From Sphingomonas sp. NFR04 (GTDB lineage: Bacteria; Pseudomonadota; Alphaproteobacteria; Sphingomonadales; Sphingomonadaceae): 64,000 nucleotides of DNA. This document shows, piece by piece, positions 1 to 8,511 of the stretch; position 1 is the stretch's first letter; every line of letters begins with the position of its first letter. The stretch spans positions 124,001 through 188,000 of the forward strand of contig NZ_FORV01000008.1 of assembly GCF_900114095.1 (NCBI RefSeq), given 5' to 3'. Both the position numbers and the translations under genes were made by a program. Under the pieces are notes generated by a model that saw nothing but the letters and a program-made list of their open reading frames with translations, was not told where the DNA came from and ran no database searches.

Positions 1-97
1 TGATGTTCTTGTCGTTGGCCTGCTGCGGATCGGGGTCGGCAAAGGCATGGGGGACGAACGCGACGATCGCCGCGCCCGCGAGAAGGGCAGTACGCAT
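1..97 (-). CDS. N-terminus of an exported protein, possibly a TonB-dependent (copper) receptor (partial)
   Basis: Only the first 32 codons are in the window; the gene runs off the left edge. The start ATG at 97-95 has a GGAG ribosome site about nine bases upstream. The peptide opens with a Met-Arg-Thr start and a hydrophobic run of Ala/Leu/Ile/Val ending in HAFA, a good Sec signal peptide, followed by a hydrophilic Asp/Pro/Gln-rich stretch. This fits the start of an outer-membrane receptor. The gene immediately upstream on the same strand is a DUF2946-type protein, a family often found next to TonB-dependent copper receptors; the receptor identity comes from that context, not from visible domains. 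Confidence 0.5.
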   Translation of the reverse strand, partial: MRTALLAGAAIVAFVPHAFADPDPQQANDKNI

Positions 98-150
98 GAA
101 GGAAACTCCGTGAACCTGGGGTGCGCCGCTCGGGCGGCGCGTATCGTTGG

Positions 151-531
151 TCAGGCGCGGAGTTCAGGCGGCGCGCGGCTGCGCCAGGCGTGCGAGCGGA
201 CGAGCCGCGGCGCCGGATCGGCGGCGAGCGCTGCATGCCATTCGGCTGCCGGCAGCGGCGGCGCGACGGTAGGGGGCACGGAGGCGAGATAAGCGGAGGC
301 CGACGCGACCTCGTCGCAGAGCGGGCAATCCTCGTCGTCGTCGCTTTGCCGGGGTGCGTGGTGCGAGGCGTGCGTCGTCGCGGCCCAGCCTTGTCCCGGA
401 TGCACATGCGCGCGGACGATCCCCGCCTGCCAGCATAGCGCGAACGCCAGCAGCAGCGCCGGCAGCAGCCGGACAAACAGACCAGGGATGCGGAAGACGC
501 GCATCCGCAATGCCGTACTGCAGCATCGCAT
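151..531 (-). CDS. DUF2946-family small exported protein
   Basis: A protein of about 126 residues if it starts at 531, or 117 if it starts at the in-frame ATG at 504. The N-terminus has a basic stretch and a hydrophobic segment (LLPALLLAFALCW). A His-rich section with HVHPG and THASHHAP follows, then the CPLCDE motif typical of DUF2946, and a Pro/Ala-rich tail. The family is small, exported and often copper-linked, and its members often precede a TonB-dependent receptor, as here. The His and CxxC residues suggest metal binding, which is inference. Neither start has a strong ribosome site. The frame is open further upstream, but that part overlaps the end of cydC and is unlikely to be translated. 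Confidence 0.65.
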   Translation of the reverse strand: MRCCSTALRMRVFRIPGLFVRLLPALLLAFALCWQAGIVRAHVHPGQGWAATTHASHHAPRQSDDDEDCPLCDEVASASAYLASVPPTVAPPLPAAEWHAALAADPAPRLVRSHAWRSRAPPELRA

Positions 532-544
532 ATGTTTCAATATA

Positions 545-2125
545 TCATTGGCGGATGGCGGCGATATCGATCCGTGTCGTGGCGGCGAGGACCAGCGGGG
601 CGGGGCGGTGCGAGACGAGGACCAAGCCGGTGCCGGTCGATTGGAGCCAGGCATCGACGCGACGGATCAGCTCCGCTTCGGTCGCGCCGTCCAGCCCTTC
701 GCTGGGCTCGTCGAGCAGCAGCCAGGGGCGTCCCGCGAGCAGCGCGCGGGCGAGCGACAGCCGCTTGCGCTCGCCACCCGATAGCGTGCCGCCGGCCTCG
801 GCGAGCGAGGTCTCCAGCCCGCCGGGCATCGCGCGCACCGTCGCATCGAGGCAGGCGGTGTGGAGTGCCTCCCACATCGCCGCCTCGGTGATGCCGGGGC
901 GGGCGACGCGGAGATTGTCGGCGATCGAACCGGCGATCAGCACGGCGTCCTGTGGGGCGAGCGCGAACTGGCGGCGGAGCGTGTCGGCACTGCACTGTCC
1001 GATCGGCGTGCCATCGAGCGCGAGTACATGCACGGGCGTGCGGAGCCCGGCCAGCGCCTCGATCAGCCGTGTCTTGCCGGTACCCGACGCGCCGGTGATC
1101 GCCACGCGGGCGCCTGGCGCAAGCGTGTGGCTGCCGAGGGTGATCGGCCGGGCGACGGTGTCGGCCGGGGGCGCCGCGACGAGCTCTCCCGGAAGCTCGG
1201 CCAGCGTGGCGAGGCGGGCGAGGCCCTGTTCGACGCTCGCCTGGCGCAGCGCGGTGCGGGCGAAGGCCGCCATCGCCTCGACCGACGCAGCGGCGGCGAG
1301 CAGCGCCAGCGCGCGGAGCAGGGCACTGCCGTCGGACAGCGCGAAGACGATCGCCGCGGTAAGCGCGCCATAGCCGGCGAGCAGACCGGCCACCGCGCCG
1401 TCGCCGCGCGCCAGCGCCGCACGGGCGCGGTCGAGAGGGCGGGAGAGTTCTGCAATCGTGTCCGCCACGCGGGGGGCGAGGCCATAGGCGATGATCTCGG
1501 GCCGGGCGGCGGCATAGTCGACGAACGCGGTGCGCAGCGCCCCCAGCGCTTCCGCAGCCTCGGCGGCGGGACCGGTGGTGAGGCGGCGCGCGGCAAGGGT
1601 GAGCAGCGGCGGCAGCGCGGCCAGGAGCAGCGCCAGTGCGAGCGCGGCCTTCCATCCGGCCAGCGCGACCAGCGCCACGGCGAACACCGCGGCGGCGAGG
1701 CTGGCGGGGCGGCTCGGGCGGCGGACGACCAGGTCTTCCAGCGCTTCGATGTCGCCGATCAGCCGGGCGCTGGCGTCGCCGCCGGCAAGGTCCGGCGCGG
1801 TGCGGCTGTCCTGCGCGGCGAGTTTGCCGAACAGTCGGCCGCGCAGATCGGCCATGGCGGTGAGCGCGGCCTGGTGCGACAGCAGGCGTTCCCCGTACCG
1901 GCCGCCGGTGCGCAGGATGGCGAGGCCGCGGATCGCGGCGCTGGGGATCAGATAGTTGAACGCGGCGACCGCAGCCGCGCCGCTCGCCCCGGCGATCGCG
2001 GCACCGGTGAGGAACCAGCCGGACAGCGCCAGCAACAGGATCGCGGCTAGCCCGGCGATGGTCGCGCAGGCGAGCGCCTGGCGCAGTGTGCGGCGTTCGG
2101 GGGCGGCGAGGGGGAAGGGGTTCAC
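545..2125 (-). CDS. cydC: CydC, heterodimeric thiol/heme ABC exporter subunit needed for cytochrome bd assembly
   Basis: The 526-residue protein has a permease part of about 300 residues followed by an ABC ATPase domain. Walker A is GASGTGKT (345-352), the Q-loop is APQD (390-393), the signature starts LSGGE (448), and Walker B with the D-loop is LLLDEPSEGLD (from 469); a VSHRP switch histidine is near the end. CydDC exports glutathione/cysteine and binds heme, and is required for maturation of bd-type quinol oxidase. The start ATG overlaps the end of cydD by 4 bp, so the two subunits are translationally coupled. The divergent cydABX genes support the call. Confidence 0.93.
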   Translation of the reverse strand: MNPFPLAAPERRTLRQALACATIAGLAAILLLALSGWFLTGAAIAGASGAAAVAAFNYLIPSAAIRGLAILRTGGRYGERLLSHQAALTAMADLRGRLFGKLAAQDSRTAPDLAGGDASARLIGDIEALEDLVVRRPSRPASLAAAVFAVALVALAGWKAALALALLLAALPPLLTLAARRLTTGPAAEAAEALGALRTAFVDYAAARPEIIAYGLAPRVADTIAELSRPLDRARAALARGDGAVAGLLAGYGALTAAIVFALSDGSALLRALALLAAAASVEAMAAFARTALRQASVEQGLARLATLAELPGELVAAPPADTVARPITLGSHTLAPGARVAITGASGTGKTRLIEALAGLRTPVHVLALDGTPIGQCSADTLRRQFALAPQDAVLIAGSIADNLRVARPGITEAAMWEALHTACLDATVRAMPGGLETSLAEAGGTLSGGERKRLSLARALLAGRPWLLLDEPSEGLDGATEAELIRRVDAWLQSTGTGLVLVSHRPAPLVLAATTRIDIAAIRQ

Positions 2126-3822
2126 AGCGTCACCTCGGCATCGGCGGCGGCGATCAGGCGCGGGTCATGGGTGGCGACGATCACCGCGCGCTCGGTGGCG
2201 ACCGCGCGGAGCAGCGCGGTGATCGCGGCGGCGCTTTCGACATCGAGATCGGCGGTGGGCTCGTCGGCCAGCAGCAGCGGGCGGTTCGCCAGCAGCGCAC
2301 GGGCGAGACCGAGGCGGCGGCGTTCGCCGCCGGACAGGCCCGAGCCTCGGTGGTCGAGGGGGAGGTCAAGCCCGGCGCTGCGGCGGGCGAGCATCGGGCC
2401 GAGGCCGACGCGGTCGATCGCGGCGAGCAGTTCCTCGTCGGAAGCGTCCGGCGCTGCGAGGGCAAGGTTGTCGCGCAGGGTGCCGGGCAGGATCAGCGGG
2501 TGCTGCGCGGCCCAGGCGATGGGGTTGGTATCTCCCGATGCACTTATTCCCCCCTCCCGCTTGCGGGAGGGGATGGGGGAGGGTGCGACGTGGGGGGCTT
2601 GCCCCGACGGCGTCGCCCGCGCGCCCGACTCACCCTCCCCTAGCCCCTCCCGCAAGCGGGAGGGGGACTGATGGCGGGAGCGTTCCGGCGCTTCTTGGGG
2701 GGAGAGGAAGCGCAGGCTGCCACCGCTCGGTACGATCTGCCCGGCGAGGGCAGCGAGCAGGCTCGTCTTTCCGCTGCCGGTCGGCCCGGTCAGGGCCACC
2801 ATGCCGGTCGCGCCAAGCCCCAAGCTGACAGGCCCTATCGTCCGCCCCGGCCACGCGATCACCAGGTCCTTCGCCTCCACACCCGCGAACACCTCCGGCG
2901 CGGCGGCAGGCGCCACCACCTTCGGCACCGCCGCGATCGCCATCCGCGCCGCTTCGCCGAGTTGCTTGTCATGATACGCCGCGGCCAGCCGCCGCATCGG
3001 CAGATAGAATTCCGGCGCCATCGCCAGCGCGAAGAACGCTTCGCGCAGGGTCAGCGTCTCGGGATCGGGGAAGGGGAGGAGGCCGAGCAGGCTGAACCCG
3101 CAATAGACCGCGACAAGCGCCACCGCGAGCGCCGAGAAGAATTCGAGCACCGCGCTCGACAGGAAGGCGACGCGCAGCACCGCGACCGTGCGCACGGCAA
3201 CTTCGCGGGTGGCGATGCCCACCTGCCGCGCGATCCGCTCCTCGGCGGCGAAGTGGCGCAGGATGGGGAGGGTGCGGACGCGGTCGACGAACAGGTCGGA
3301 CAGGTCCCCCAGCGCCTCCAGCTGGCGCTCCGAGGCGCGCCTGGCGGCGGTGCCCGCCAGGATCATGCCGAAGATGAAGGGAACGAGTGTGCCGAGCAGG
3401 ATGCCGGCCGCCACCATGCTCGCGCAGGCGATGATCGCCACCGCCACCAGCGGCGCGGCGGCGGCCGCGACCCGGGCGGGGACGAAGCGCGTCTCATAGC
3501 CCTCGATCGTCGCGACATGGTCGATCGCGAGCACCGCCGACTGCCCGCTCGATGGCGCCGCGCCGCTGCCGAACAGCCGCGCCACCAGGCTGCGACGAAG
3601 GGGCGTGGTGGTCGCCTGCGCGCCGCGCACCGCGAGCACCGGCACGCCCCAAGCCGTGGCGGCACGGATCAGCCCGCCCCCCAGCATCGCCGCGAATACT
3701 GCGCCGGGCACCGCCTGCCCGGCGGCGGCCGAAGCGACACCGTCCGCGATGCCCCAGGCGAACAGCGCGGCGCCGCCCAAATCGATGATCCAGGCGAGCC
3801 CGGCCTGCTTCTGAAGCGTCAT
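2122..3822 (-). CDS. cydD: CydD, partner subunit of the CydDC ABC exporter, carrying an in-frame repeat insertion
   Basis: About 566 residues from the ATG at 3822; the frame is also open to 3879 and 3897, and no start has a strong ribosome site. A transmembrane half of about 310 residues precedes an ATPase domain with Walker A GPTGSGKT (about 346-353), Q-loop AQHP (about 439), LSGGE (about 496) and Walker B LLLADEP (about 516). Between Walker A and the Q-loop there are roughly 40 extra residues (about 385-425), rich in Ser/Pro/Arg/Gly. They are encoded by a double-hairpin repeat at 2549-2667. The rest of the domain is intact and in frame, so the protein may still work. Confidence 0.9.
   Translation of the reverse strand: MTLQKQAGLAWIIDLGGAALFAWGIADGVASAAAGQAVPGAVFAAMLGGGLIRAATAWGVPVLAVRGAQATTTPLRRSLVARLFGSGAAPSSGQSAVLAIDHVATIEGYETRFVPARVAAAAAPLVAVAIIACASMVAAGILLGTLVPFIFGMILAGTAARRASERQLEALGDLSDLFVDRVRTLPILRHFAAEERIARQVGIATREVAVRTVAVLRVAFLSSAVLEFFSALAVALVAVYCGFSLLGLLPFPDPETLTLREAFFALAMAPEFYLPMRRLAAAYHDKQLGEAARMAIAAVPKVVAPAAAPEVFAGVEAKDLVIAWPGRTIGPVSLGLGATGMVALTGPTGSGKTSLLAALAGQIVPSGGSLRFLSPQEAPERSRHQSPSRLREGLGEGESGARATPSGQAPHVAPSPIPSRKREGGISASGDTNPIAWAAQHPLILPGTLRDNLALAAPDASDEELLAAIDRVGLGPMLARRSAGLDLPLDHRGSGLSGGERRRLGLARALLANRPLLLADEPTADLDVESAAAITALLRAVATERAVIVATHDPRLIAAADAEVTL
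2549..2667. repeat. C-rich double-hairpin repeat (class II) inserted in frame inside cydD
   Basis: Two perfect hairpins, CCCCTCCCGC-TT-GCGGGAGGGG (2551-2572) and CCCCTCCCGC-AA-GCGGGAGGGG (2644-2665), flank a spacer whose ends are themselves inverted (GGGGGAGGGTG against CACCCTCCCC). The same architecture occurs between the sugar transporter and xylD at 41456-41598, which shows this is a dispersed family and not native cydD sequence. In cydD it is read through without a stop. Confidence 0.85.
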
Positions 3823-3940
3823 ATTCGCCAATGCTAAAGCCTCATTCCGGTTGCGACAGGAATAGGGGATGTTCCGCATAGGCGCCGCCCACACCAAAGC
3901 CTAGGCCGCGGATCACCGGCTCTTTGCTGAGGATAAACCT

Positions 3941-5530
3941 ATGGATATGGCAGTCGTTGAACTGTCGCGCCTGCAATTCGCGCTGACAGCGATGTACCAC
4001 TTCCTGTTCGTGCCGTTGACGCTGGGCCTTTCCGTGATGCTCGTCATTACCGAAAGCGTCTATGTCGTCACCGATCGCCCGATCTGGAGGGACATCACCC
4101 GTTTCTGGGCCAAGCTATTTGGCATCAACTTCGTTCTCGGTGTCGCCACCGGCCTGACGATGGAATTCGAATTCGGGACCAACTGGTCCTATTACTCGCA
4201 CTATGTGGGTGACATCTTCGGGGCGCCGCTGGCGATCGAGGGGCTGATGGCCTTCTTCCTCGAAGCTACCTTTGTCGGCCTGATGTTCTTCGGCTGGGAT
4301 CGCCTGTCGAAGCGCCAGCATCTGATGGTCACCTTCCTCACCGCGCTCGGCACCAATCTCTCCGCGCTGTGGATCCTGGTCGCCAATGGCTGGATGCAGC
4401 ACCCGGCGGGTGCGACGTTCAACCCCGAGACGATGCGCATGGAAGTCACCGACTTCATGGCGGTGGTGTTCAACCCCGTCGCCCAGGCGAAGTTCGTCCA
4501 CACGGTGAGCGCCGGCTATGTCTGCGCCAGCGTGTTCGTCCTCGGCATCTCGGCCTATTATCTGCTGCGTGGCCGGCACCTGGAACTCGCCAAGCGCAGC
4601 TTCGCGGTGGCGGCGGCGTTCGGCCTGGCAGCATCGCTGTCGGTGGTCGTGCTCGGCGACGAGAGCGGCTATGCGCTGACCGACAACCAGAAGATGAAGC
4701 TCGCGGCGATCGAGGCCGAATGGCACACCGAGGCGGCGCCTGCCGGCATCACCGTGTTCGGCCTGCCGTCGAACCAGGGCCGCGAGACCTATTTCCAGGT
4801 CAAGGTGCCCTATGTGCTGGGCCTGATCGGTACGCGTAGCCTGACCGGCCAGGTGGAAGGCATCTATTCGCTGGTCGGCAAGGCCCGGCTGCGCATCGAG
4901 AACGGCCTCACCGCCTATGATGCGCTGCAGACGCTGAAGACCGACCGCCAGAACGTCGCCGCACGGGCGAAGTTCGAGGGGGCGAAGAACGACCTGGGCT
5001 ATGCCCTGTTGCTCAAGCGCTGGGTCACCGATCCGCGCCAGGCCACCGACGCGCAGAAGGATCGGGCCGCCTGGTCGACCGTTCCCAACGTGCCGGCCGT
5101 ATTCTGGCTGTTCCGCGGGATGGCGGCGCTCGGCTTCTTCTTCATCGCCTTCTTCACCGCTGCGCTCTACTACGCCAATACGCGCCGCTTCCACCGCAAG
5201 TGGTTCCTGCGCACGGCGATGTGGGTGATCCCGCTGCCTTGGCTCGCGATCGAGTTCGGCTGGGTCGTCGCCGAAGTGGGCCGCCAGCCCTGGGCGGTGG
5301 ACGGCGTGCTGCCGACCTTCCTCGCCACCTCGAGCCTGACCGTACCCGCCTTGTGGACCACGATCATCGGCTTCACCGCGCTCTACGGCCTGATGGCGGT
5401 GATCGAGTTCCGGCTGATGCTGGCGGCGATCAAGCACGGGCCCGAGACCTATGAGCCCTGGCAACCCCGCCACGATCCGGTGCCGACCGCACCCGATCCG
5501 CGGCCGCTCCACGCCGTCCCCGCGGAATGA
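3941..5530 (+). CDS. cydA: Cytochrome bd quinol oxidase subunit I (CydA)
   Basis: A 529-residue membrane protein carrying the quinol-oxidising site and all the hemes of cytochrome bd oxidase in the inner membrane. The N-terminal AMYH (His20) corresponds to the conserved heme ligand near position 19. The GRQPW motif is at 447-451. The region after helix six is long and contains the sequence types of the long Q-loop (L-type, E. coli-like) enzymes. A GAGG ribosome site lies about eight bases before the ATG. It is the first gene of cydAB-cydX and divergent from cydDC, with about 120 bp between. The enzyme supports respiration at low oxygen. Confidence 0.97.
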   Translation: MDMAVVELSRLQFALTAMYHFLFVPLTLGLSVMLVITESVYVVTDRPIWRDITRFWAKLFGINFVLGVATGLTMEFEFGTNWSYYSHYVGDIFGAPLAIEGLMAFFLEATFVGLMFFGWDRLSKRQHLMVTFLTALGTNLSALWILVANGWMQHPAGATFNPETMRMEVTDFMAVVFNPVAQAKFVHTVSAGYVCASVFVLGISAYYLLRGRHLELAKRSFAVAAAFGLAASLSVVVLGDESGYALTDNQKMKLAAIEAEWHTEAAPAGITVFGLPSNQGRETYFQVKVPYVLGLIGTRSLTGQVEGIYSLVGKARLRIENGLTAYDALQTLKTDRQNVAARAKFEGAKNDLGYALLLKRWVTDPRQATDAQKDRAAWSTVPNVPAVFWLFRGMAALGFFFIAFFTAALYYANTRRFHRKWFLRTAMWVIPLPWLAIEFGWVVAEVGRQPWAVDGVLPTFLATSSLTVPALWTTIIGFTALYGLMAVIEFRLMLAAIKHGPETYEPWQPRHDPVPTAPDPRPLHAVPAE

Positions 5531-5551
5531 GCGCGAGCAAGGAGAAAGAAC

Positions 5552-6697
5552 ATGTCCATCCCGCTCGATTATGAAATCCTGCGCCTCATCTGGTGGGCGC
5601 TGCTGGGGGTGCTGCTGATCGGCTTCGCGCTGACCGACGGCTTCGACCTGGGAACGGCGGCGCTGCTGCCGTTCGTGGGCCGCACCGATGAAGAGCGCCG
5701 CATGGTGATCAACACCGTCGGGCCGACCTGGGAAGGCAACCAGGTGTGGTTCATCCTGGGCGGCGGCGCCATCTTCGCCGCCTGGCCGTTCGTCTATGCG
5801 GTCAGCTTCTCGGGCTTCTACCTGGCGATGTTCCTGGTGCTGTCGGCGCTGATCCTGCGGCCGGTCGGCTTCAAGTACCGCTCCAAGCGCCCCGACGCCG
5901 CCTGGCGTTCGCGCTGGGACTGGGCGCTGTTCGTCGGCGGCTTCGTGCCCGCCCTCGTCTTCGGCGTCGCGGTGGGCAACGTGCTGCTGGGTGCGCCCTT
6001 CCGGCTCGATAGCGACCTGCGCTCCTTCTACGAAGGCACGCTGCTCGGCCTGTTCACCCCGTTCAGCCTGATCGCCGGCCTGCTCTCGGTCGCGATGCTG
6101 GTGCTGCACGGCGCCGGCTGGTTGAGCCTCAAGGCCGAAGGCGCGGTCGTGGAGCGCGCCCAGCGCTTCGGCACCGTCGCAGCGATCCTCGCGATCCTGC
6201 TGTTCGCCGTCGGCGGCGTGTTCGTCGCGTACGGCGACATGGGCTACCGCCTGCTCGGCGCGGTCGATCCCAACGGCCCGTCCAACCCGCATCTGATCCA
6301 GACGATCAAGGCGCCGGGCGCATGGCTCGATAACTATGGCACCCATCCGTGGATGCTGATCGCTCCGGTGCTCGGCTTCCTGGGCCCGGTGCTGGCGCTG
6401 GTCGGGATCCGCGGGCGCAAGAGCGCGCTGGTGTTCGCCGGTTCGTCGATCGCCAATGTCGGCATCATCGCCACCGTCGGCCTGTCGATGTTCCCGTTCA
6501 TCCTGCCGAGCGCGATCGACCCGGCCTCCAGCCTCACGGCCTGGAACGCGTCGTCGAGCCACCTCACGCTGTTCATCATGCTGGGTTGCACGCTCGTCTT
6601 CCTGCCGATCGTGCTCGCCTACACCGCCTGGGTGTACAAGGTGATGTTCGGCCGCGTCAGCGGGGAAGAGCTGCGGCTCAACCCCGACCTCTACTGA
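5552..6697 (+). CDS. cydB: Cytochrome bd quinol oxidase subunit II (CydB)
   Basis: 381 residues, the usual CydB length, with multiple transmembrane segments. The N-terminal helix followed by TDGFDLG and the PTWEGNQVW motif around 60 are family hallmarks. It starts 21 bp after cydA behind a strong AAGGAG site and is followed 12 bp later by cydX. Subunit II pairs with CydA and has no redox cofactor in most enzymes. Nothing unusual was seen. Confidence 0.96.
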   Translation: MSIPLDYEILRLIWWALLGVLLIGFALTDGFDLGTAALLPFVGRTDEERRMVINTVGPTWEGNQVWFILGGGAIFAAWPFVYAVSFSGFYLAMFLVLSALILRPVGFKYRSKRPDAAWRSRWDWALFVGGFVPALVFGVAVGNVLLGAPFRLDSDLRSFYEGTLLGLFTPFSLIAGLLSVAMLVLHGAGWLSLKAEGAVVERAQRFGTVAAILAILLFAVGGVFVAYGDMGYRLLGAVDPNGPSNPHLIQTIKAPGAWLDNYGTHPWMLIAPVLGFLGPVLALVGIRGRKSALVFAGSSIANVGIIATVGLSMFPFILPSAIDPASSLTAWNASSSHLTLFIMLGCTLVFLPIVLAYTAWVYKVMFGRVSGEELRLNPDLY

Positions 6698-6709
6698 GGA
6701 GTACAGCCC

Positions 6710-6826
6710 ATGTGGTATTTCGCCTGGATCCTGGGAACTTGCCTGGCCGTCGCGGTCGCCGTGCTCAATGGCATCTGGCACGAGTTCCATTCGGACCCGA
6801 ACTCGGACCTCACCGTCCTGGACTGA
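6710..6826 (+). CDS. cydX: CydX, small subunit of cytochrome bd oxidase
   Basis: A 38-residue protein directly after cydB, with a GAGG site about nine bases before the ATG. It starts MWYFAWILG, matching the N-terminal pattern of CydX/YbgT: one hydrophobic helix followed by a short charged tail containing WHE. CydX is a single-span peptide that binds CydA and stabilises the heme centres. The gene is below the size limit of many gene finders. Position, length and sequence agree, so the call is strong. Confidence 0.9.
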   Translation: MWYFAWILGTCLAVAVAVLNGIWHEFHSDPNSDLTVLD

Positions 6827-6836
6827 GCACGAACGA

Positions 6837-6869
6837 AAAGGGGCGGCCGCATCGCGACCGCCCCTTCTT
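6837..6869 (+). terminator. Rho-independent-type terminator after cydABX
   Basis: GGGGCGG and CCGCCCC form a seven-pair GC stem around an 11-base loop, flanked by AAAA on the left and TTCTT on the right. It sits 10 bp past the cydX stop. Confidence 0.65.
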
Positions 6870-6873
6870 CCCC

Positions 6874-6915
6874 GAAGGCCGGCGATCCTGACAAGGGCTC
6901 GGCCGGCCTTTGTCT
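6874..6915. terminator. Inverted repeat between cydX and the small minus-strand gene
   Basis: AAGGCCGG and CCGGCCTT are perfect eight-base complements about 21 bases apart, followed on the plus strand by TTGTCTTT. It may be a second terminator for cydABX or the 3' end of the convergent small gene. Confidence 0.4.
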
Positions 6916-6919
6916 TTCG

Positions 6920-7108
6920 CTAGACCGGCCCGCCCTCGGCGCGGCGTTCGAAGATCGCCGCCAGCTCGAGGTGCAGGCGCTTGTGCCGTTCGTTGGGAGC
7001 ATGAGTCGCGCGGTCCCGCTCCTGCTCGGCGCGCAGGCGGAAATGGTTCGTGAGGGGCGCCTGGTGCACGGAGGACATCGACCCGATCTCGGTTTGGGTT
7101 TCGTTCAT
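6920..7108 (-). CDS. Small hypothetical protein, charged helical
   Basis: About 62 residues from the ATG at 7108, which has a GGGCAGG site just upstream. The same frame also offers ATGs at 7147 and 7078. The sequence is rich in Arg, Glu, His and Ala, with the pattern of an amphipathic helix and no membrane segment or signal peptide. Similar short charged helical proteins occur in sphingomonads, but I do not recognise a named family. It is convergent with cydX and divergent from the MscS gene. Codon use looks normal for the region. Confidence 0.5.
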   Translation of the reverse strand: MNETQTEIGSMSSVHQAPLTNHFRLRAEQERDRATHAPNERHKRLHLELAAIFERRAEGGPV

Positions 7109-7289
7109 TGCCTGCCCAATGTCGTATTGATCGCCGTCTTCGGCCATTCCGTAGAAGTCACGGTGTGTATCGCTACGGGATCAGGCACTTGCGCTTGACG
7201 CACGCAGGATCCGTGACCGGCGACTCGCCCGGAACCGAGCGCCGCCGCCTCCCGTTACCCGGCCATCGCCATCACGACAGGAGCATGAT

Positions 7290-8372
7290 GTGGAGCGGTT
7301 GATTGCCGACCTTCCCGGCTGGGTGACGAGCATCGCGCTGATCGCGGTTGCGATCACGGTGACGCTGCTGGTGCACCGGTTGACCTTCTCGCTCGGGCGT
7401 CGCGCCGCGGCGCACAGCAAGGGACAGTTGGACGACATCGTCATCCGGCGCCTGTACCGCCCAGCGCGCTGGCTGCTGGTCGCGATCGGCTTATCGTTCA
7501 TCCAGCCGGGGCTCGACCTCGGCACGAGCGGCACCCGCGCCTGGGCCCAGGCGGCCGGATTGCTGGTGCCCGGGCTGATCGGCTGGATCCTGGTCGCGCT
7601 GCTCGGCGTGATCTTCGACTGGGTGCTGCTGCGCGCGGATGTGACCGTCGAGAACAATCTGCGCGCGCGGCGGCGGCGGACCCGCGCCTCGATCCTACAC
7701 CGCGTGATCGTGTTCGTGGTGCTGTCGATCACCTTCTGCCTGATGCTGATGAGCATCCCCAGCGTGCGCAGCATCGGCGTGACGCTGATCGCCTCGGCCG
7801 GTCTCGCCGCCCTGGCGGTGGGCGCCGCCGCCCAGCCCGCGCTCAAGAACCTGATCGCGGGCATCCAGATGGCGTTTTCCGAGCCGATCCGGCTCGACGA
7901 CGTGGTGATCGTGGAAGGGGAGTGGGGGCGGATCGAGGATATCCGCCTCACCTATGTCGTCGTGCGGCTATGGGACGAACGGCGGCTGGTGGTGCCGGTG
8001 TCGCAGTTCCTGGAGAAGCCCTTCCAGAACTGGACGCGCGAGACCAGCCAGCTGCTCGGCAGCGTGTTCTGGTATCTCGATCCCGCCGCGGACATCCCCC
8101 GGCTGCGCGCCAAGCTGGAAGAGCTGGTCAAGGCCAATCCGCGCTGGGACGGCCGCTTCTGCAACCTGCAGGTGACCGACACCAAGCCCGAGGCGATCGA
8201 GGTGCGTGGGCTGATGACGGCCAAGGATGCCTCGACCGCCTTCGACCTGCGCTGCGACATCCGCGAAGGCCTGCTCGCCTATATCCGGCAGGAGATGCCC
8301 GAGGCGTTGGTCCGCACCCGCGGGCTGCTGGAGTTTAACCGACCGCGTATGGAGAGCGCCTCCTTATCCTGA
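7290..8372 (+). CDS. Mechanosensitive ion channel of the MscS family
   Basis: A 360-residue protein starting at a GTG with an AGGAG site about six bases upstream. It has about four transmembrane segments in the first 190 residues. The pore-lining helix is Ala/Gly rich (near 165-185), followed by the MscS beta-domain, including PIRLDDVV and the WGRIEDI stretch, then VPVSQF. MscS channels open on membrane tension and release solutes during osmotic downshock. The neighbouring trehalose operon, on the other strand, also concerns osmotic balance. The small MscS core without extra domains suggests a YbdG/MscS-like housekeeping channel. Confidence 0.9.
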   Translation: MERLIADLPGWVTSIALIAVAITVTLLVHRLTFSLGRRAAAHSKGQLDDIVIRRLYRPARWLLVAIGLSFIQPGLDLGTSGTRAWAQAAGLLVPGLIGWILVALLGVIFDWVLLRADVTVENNLRARRRRTRASILHRVIVFVVLSITFCLMLMSIPSVRSIGVTLIASAGLAALAVGAAAQPALKNLIAGIQMAFSEPIRLDDVVIVEGEWGRIEDIRLTYVVVRLWDERRLVVPVSQFLEKPFQNWTRETSQLLGSVFWYLDPAADIPRLRAKLEELVKANPRWDGRFCNLQVTDTKPEAIEVRGLMTAKDASTAFDLRCDIREGLLAYIRQEMPEALVRTRGLLEFNRPRMESASLS

Positions 8373-8376
8373 AGCG

Positions 8377-8470
8377 GTCATCCCGGCGAAAGCCGGGATC
8401 CAGTCGCCGCTCGGTCCCAGCAAGAGCCTAGACGGCGGCCCCAATGGATCCCGGCTTCCGCCGGGATGAC
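8377..8470. repeat. ~95-bp double-hairpin repeat (class I), copy 1
   Basis: GTCATCCCGGC-GAAA-GCCGGGATCCA at the left and its inverted partner TGGATCCCGGC-TTCC-GCCGGGATGAC at the right form two hairpins in a large palindrome. The internal spacer is diverged from the other three copies. It lies between convergent mscS and otsA and may serve as a bidirectional terminator. Confidence 0.85.
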
Positions 8471-8511
8471 GAAGCGCGTAGTCCGATCGGATTCCGTCTT
8501 CAGCCTTGGTA

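Noticed and set aside
3823..3940. FNR/Anr box between cydD and cydA
   Set aside because: No TTGAT-N4-ATCAA-like site was found in the 120-bp divergent region.
4115..6790. Very long open frame on the minus strand across cydAB
   Set aside because: It is antisense to cydA and cydB with a composition rich in Arg, Gly, His and Asp, typical of shadow frames in high-GC DNA, and no domain is visible.
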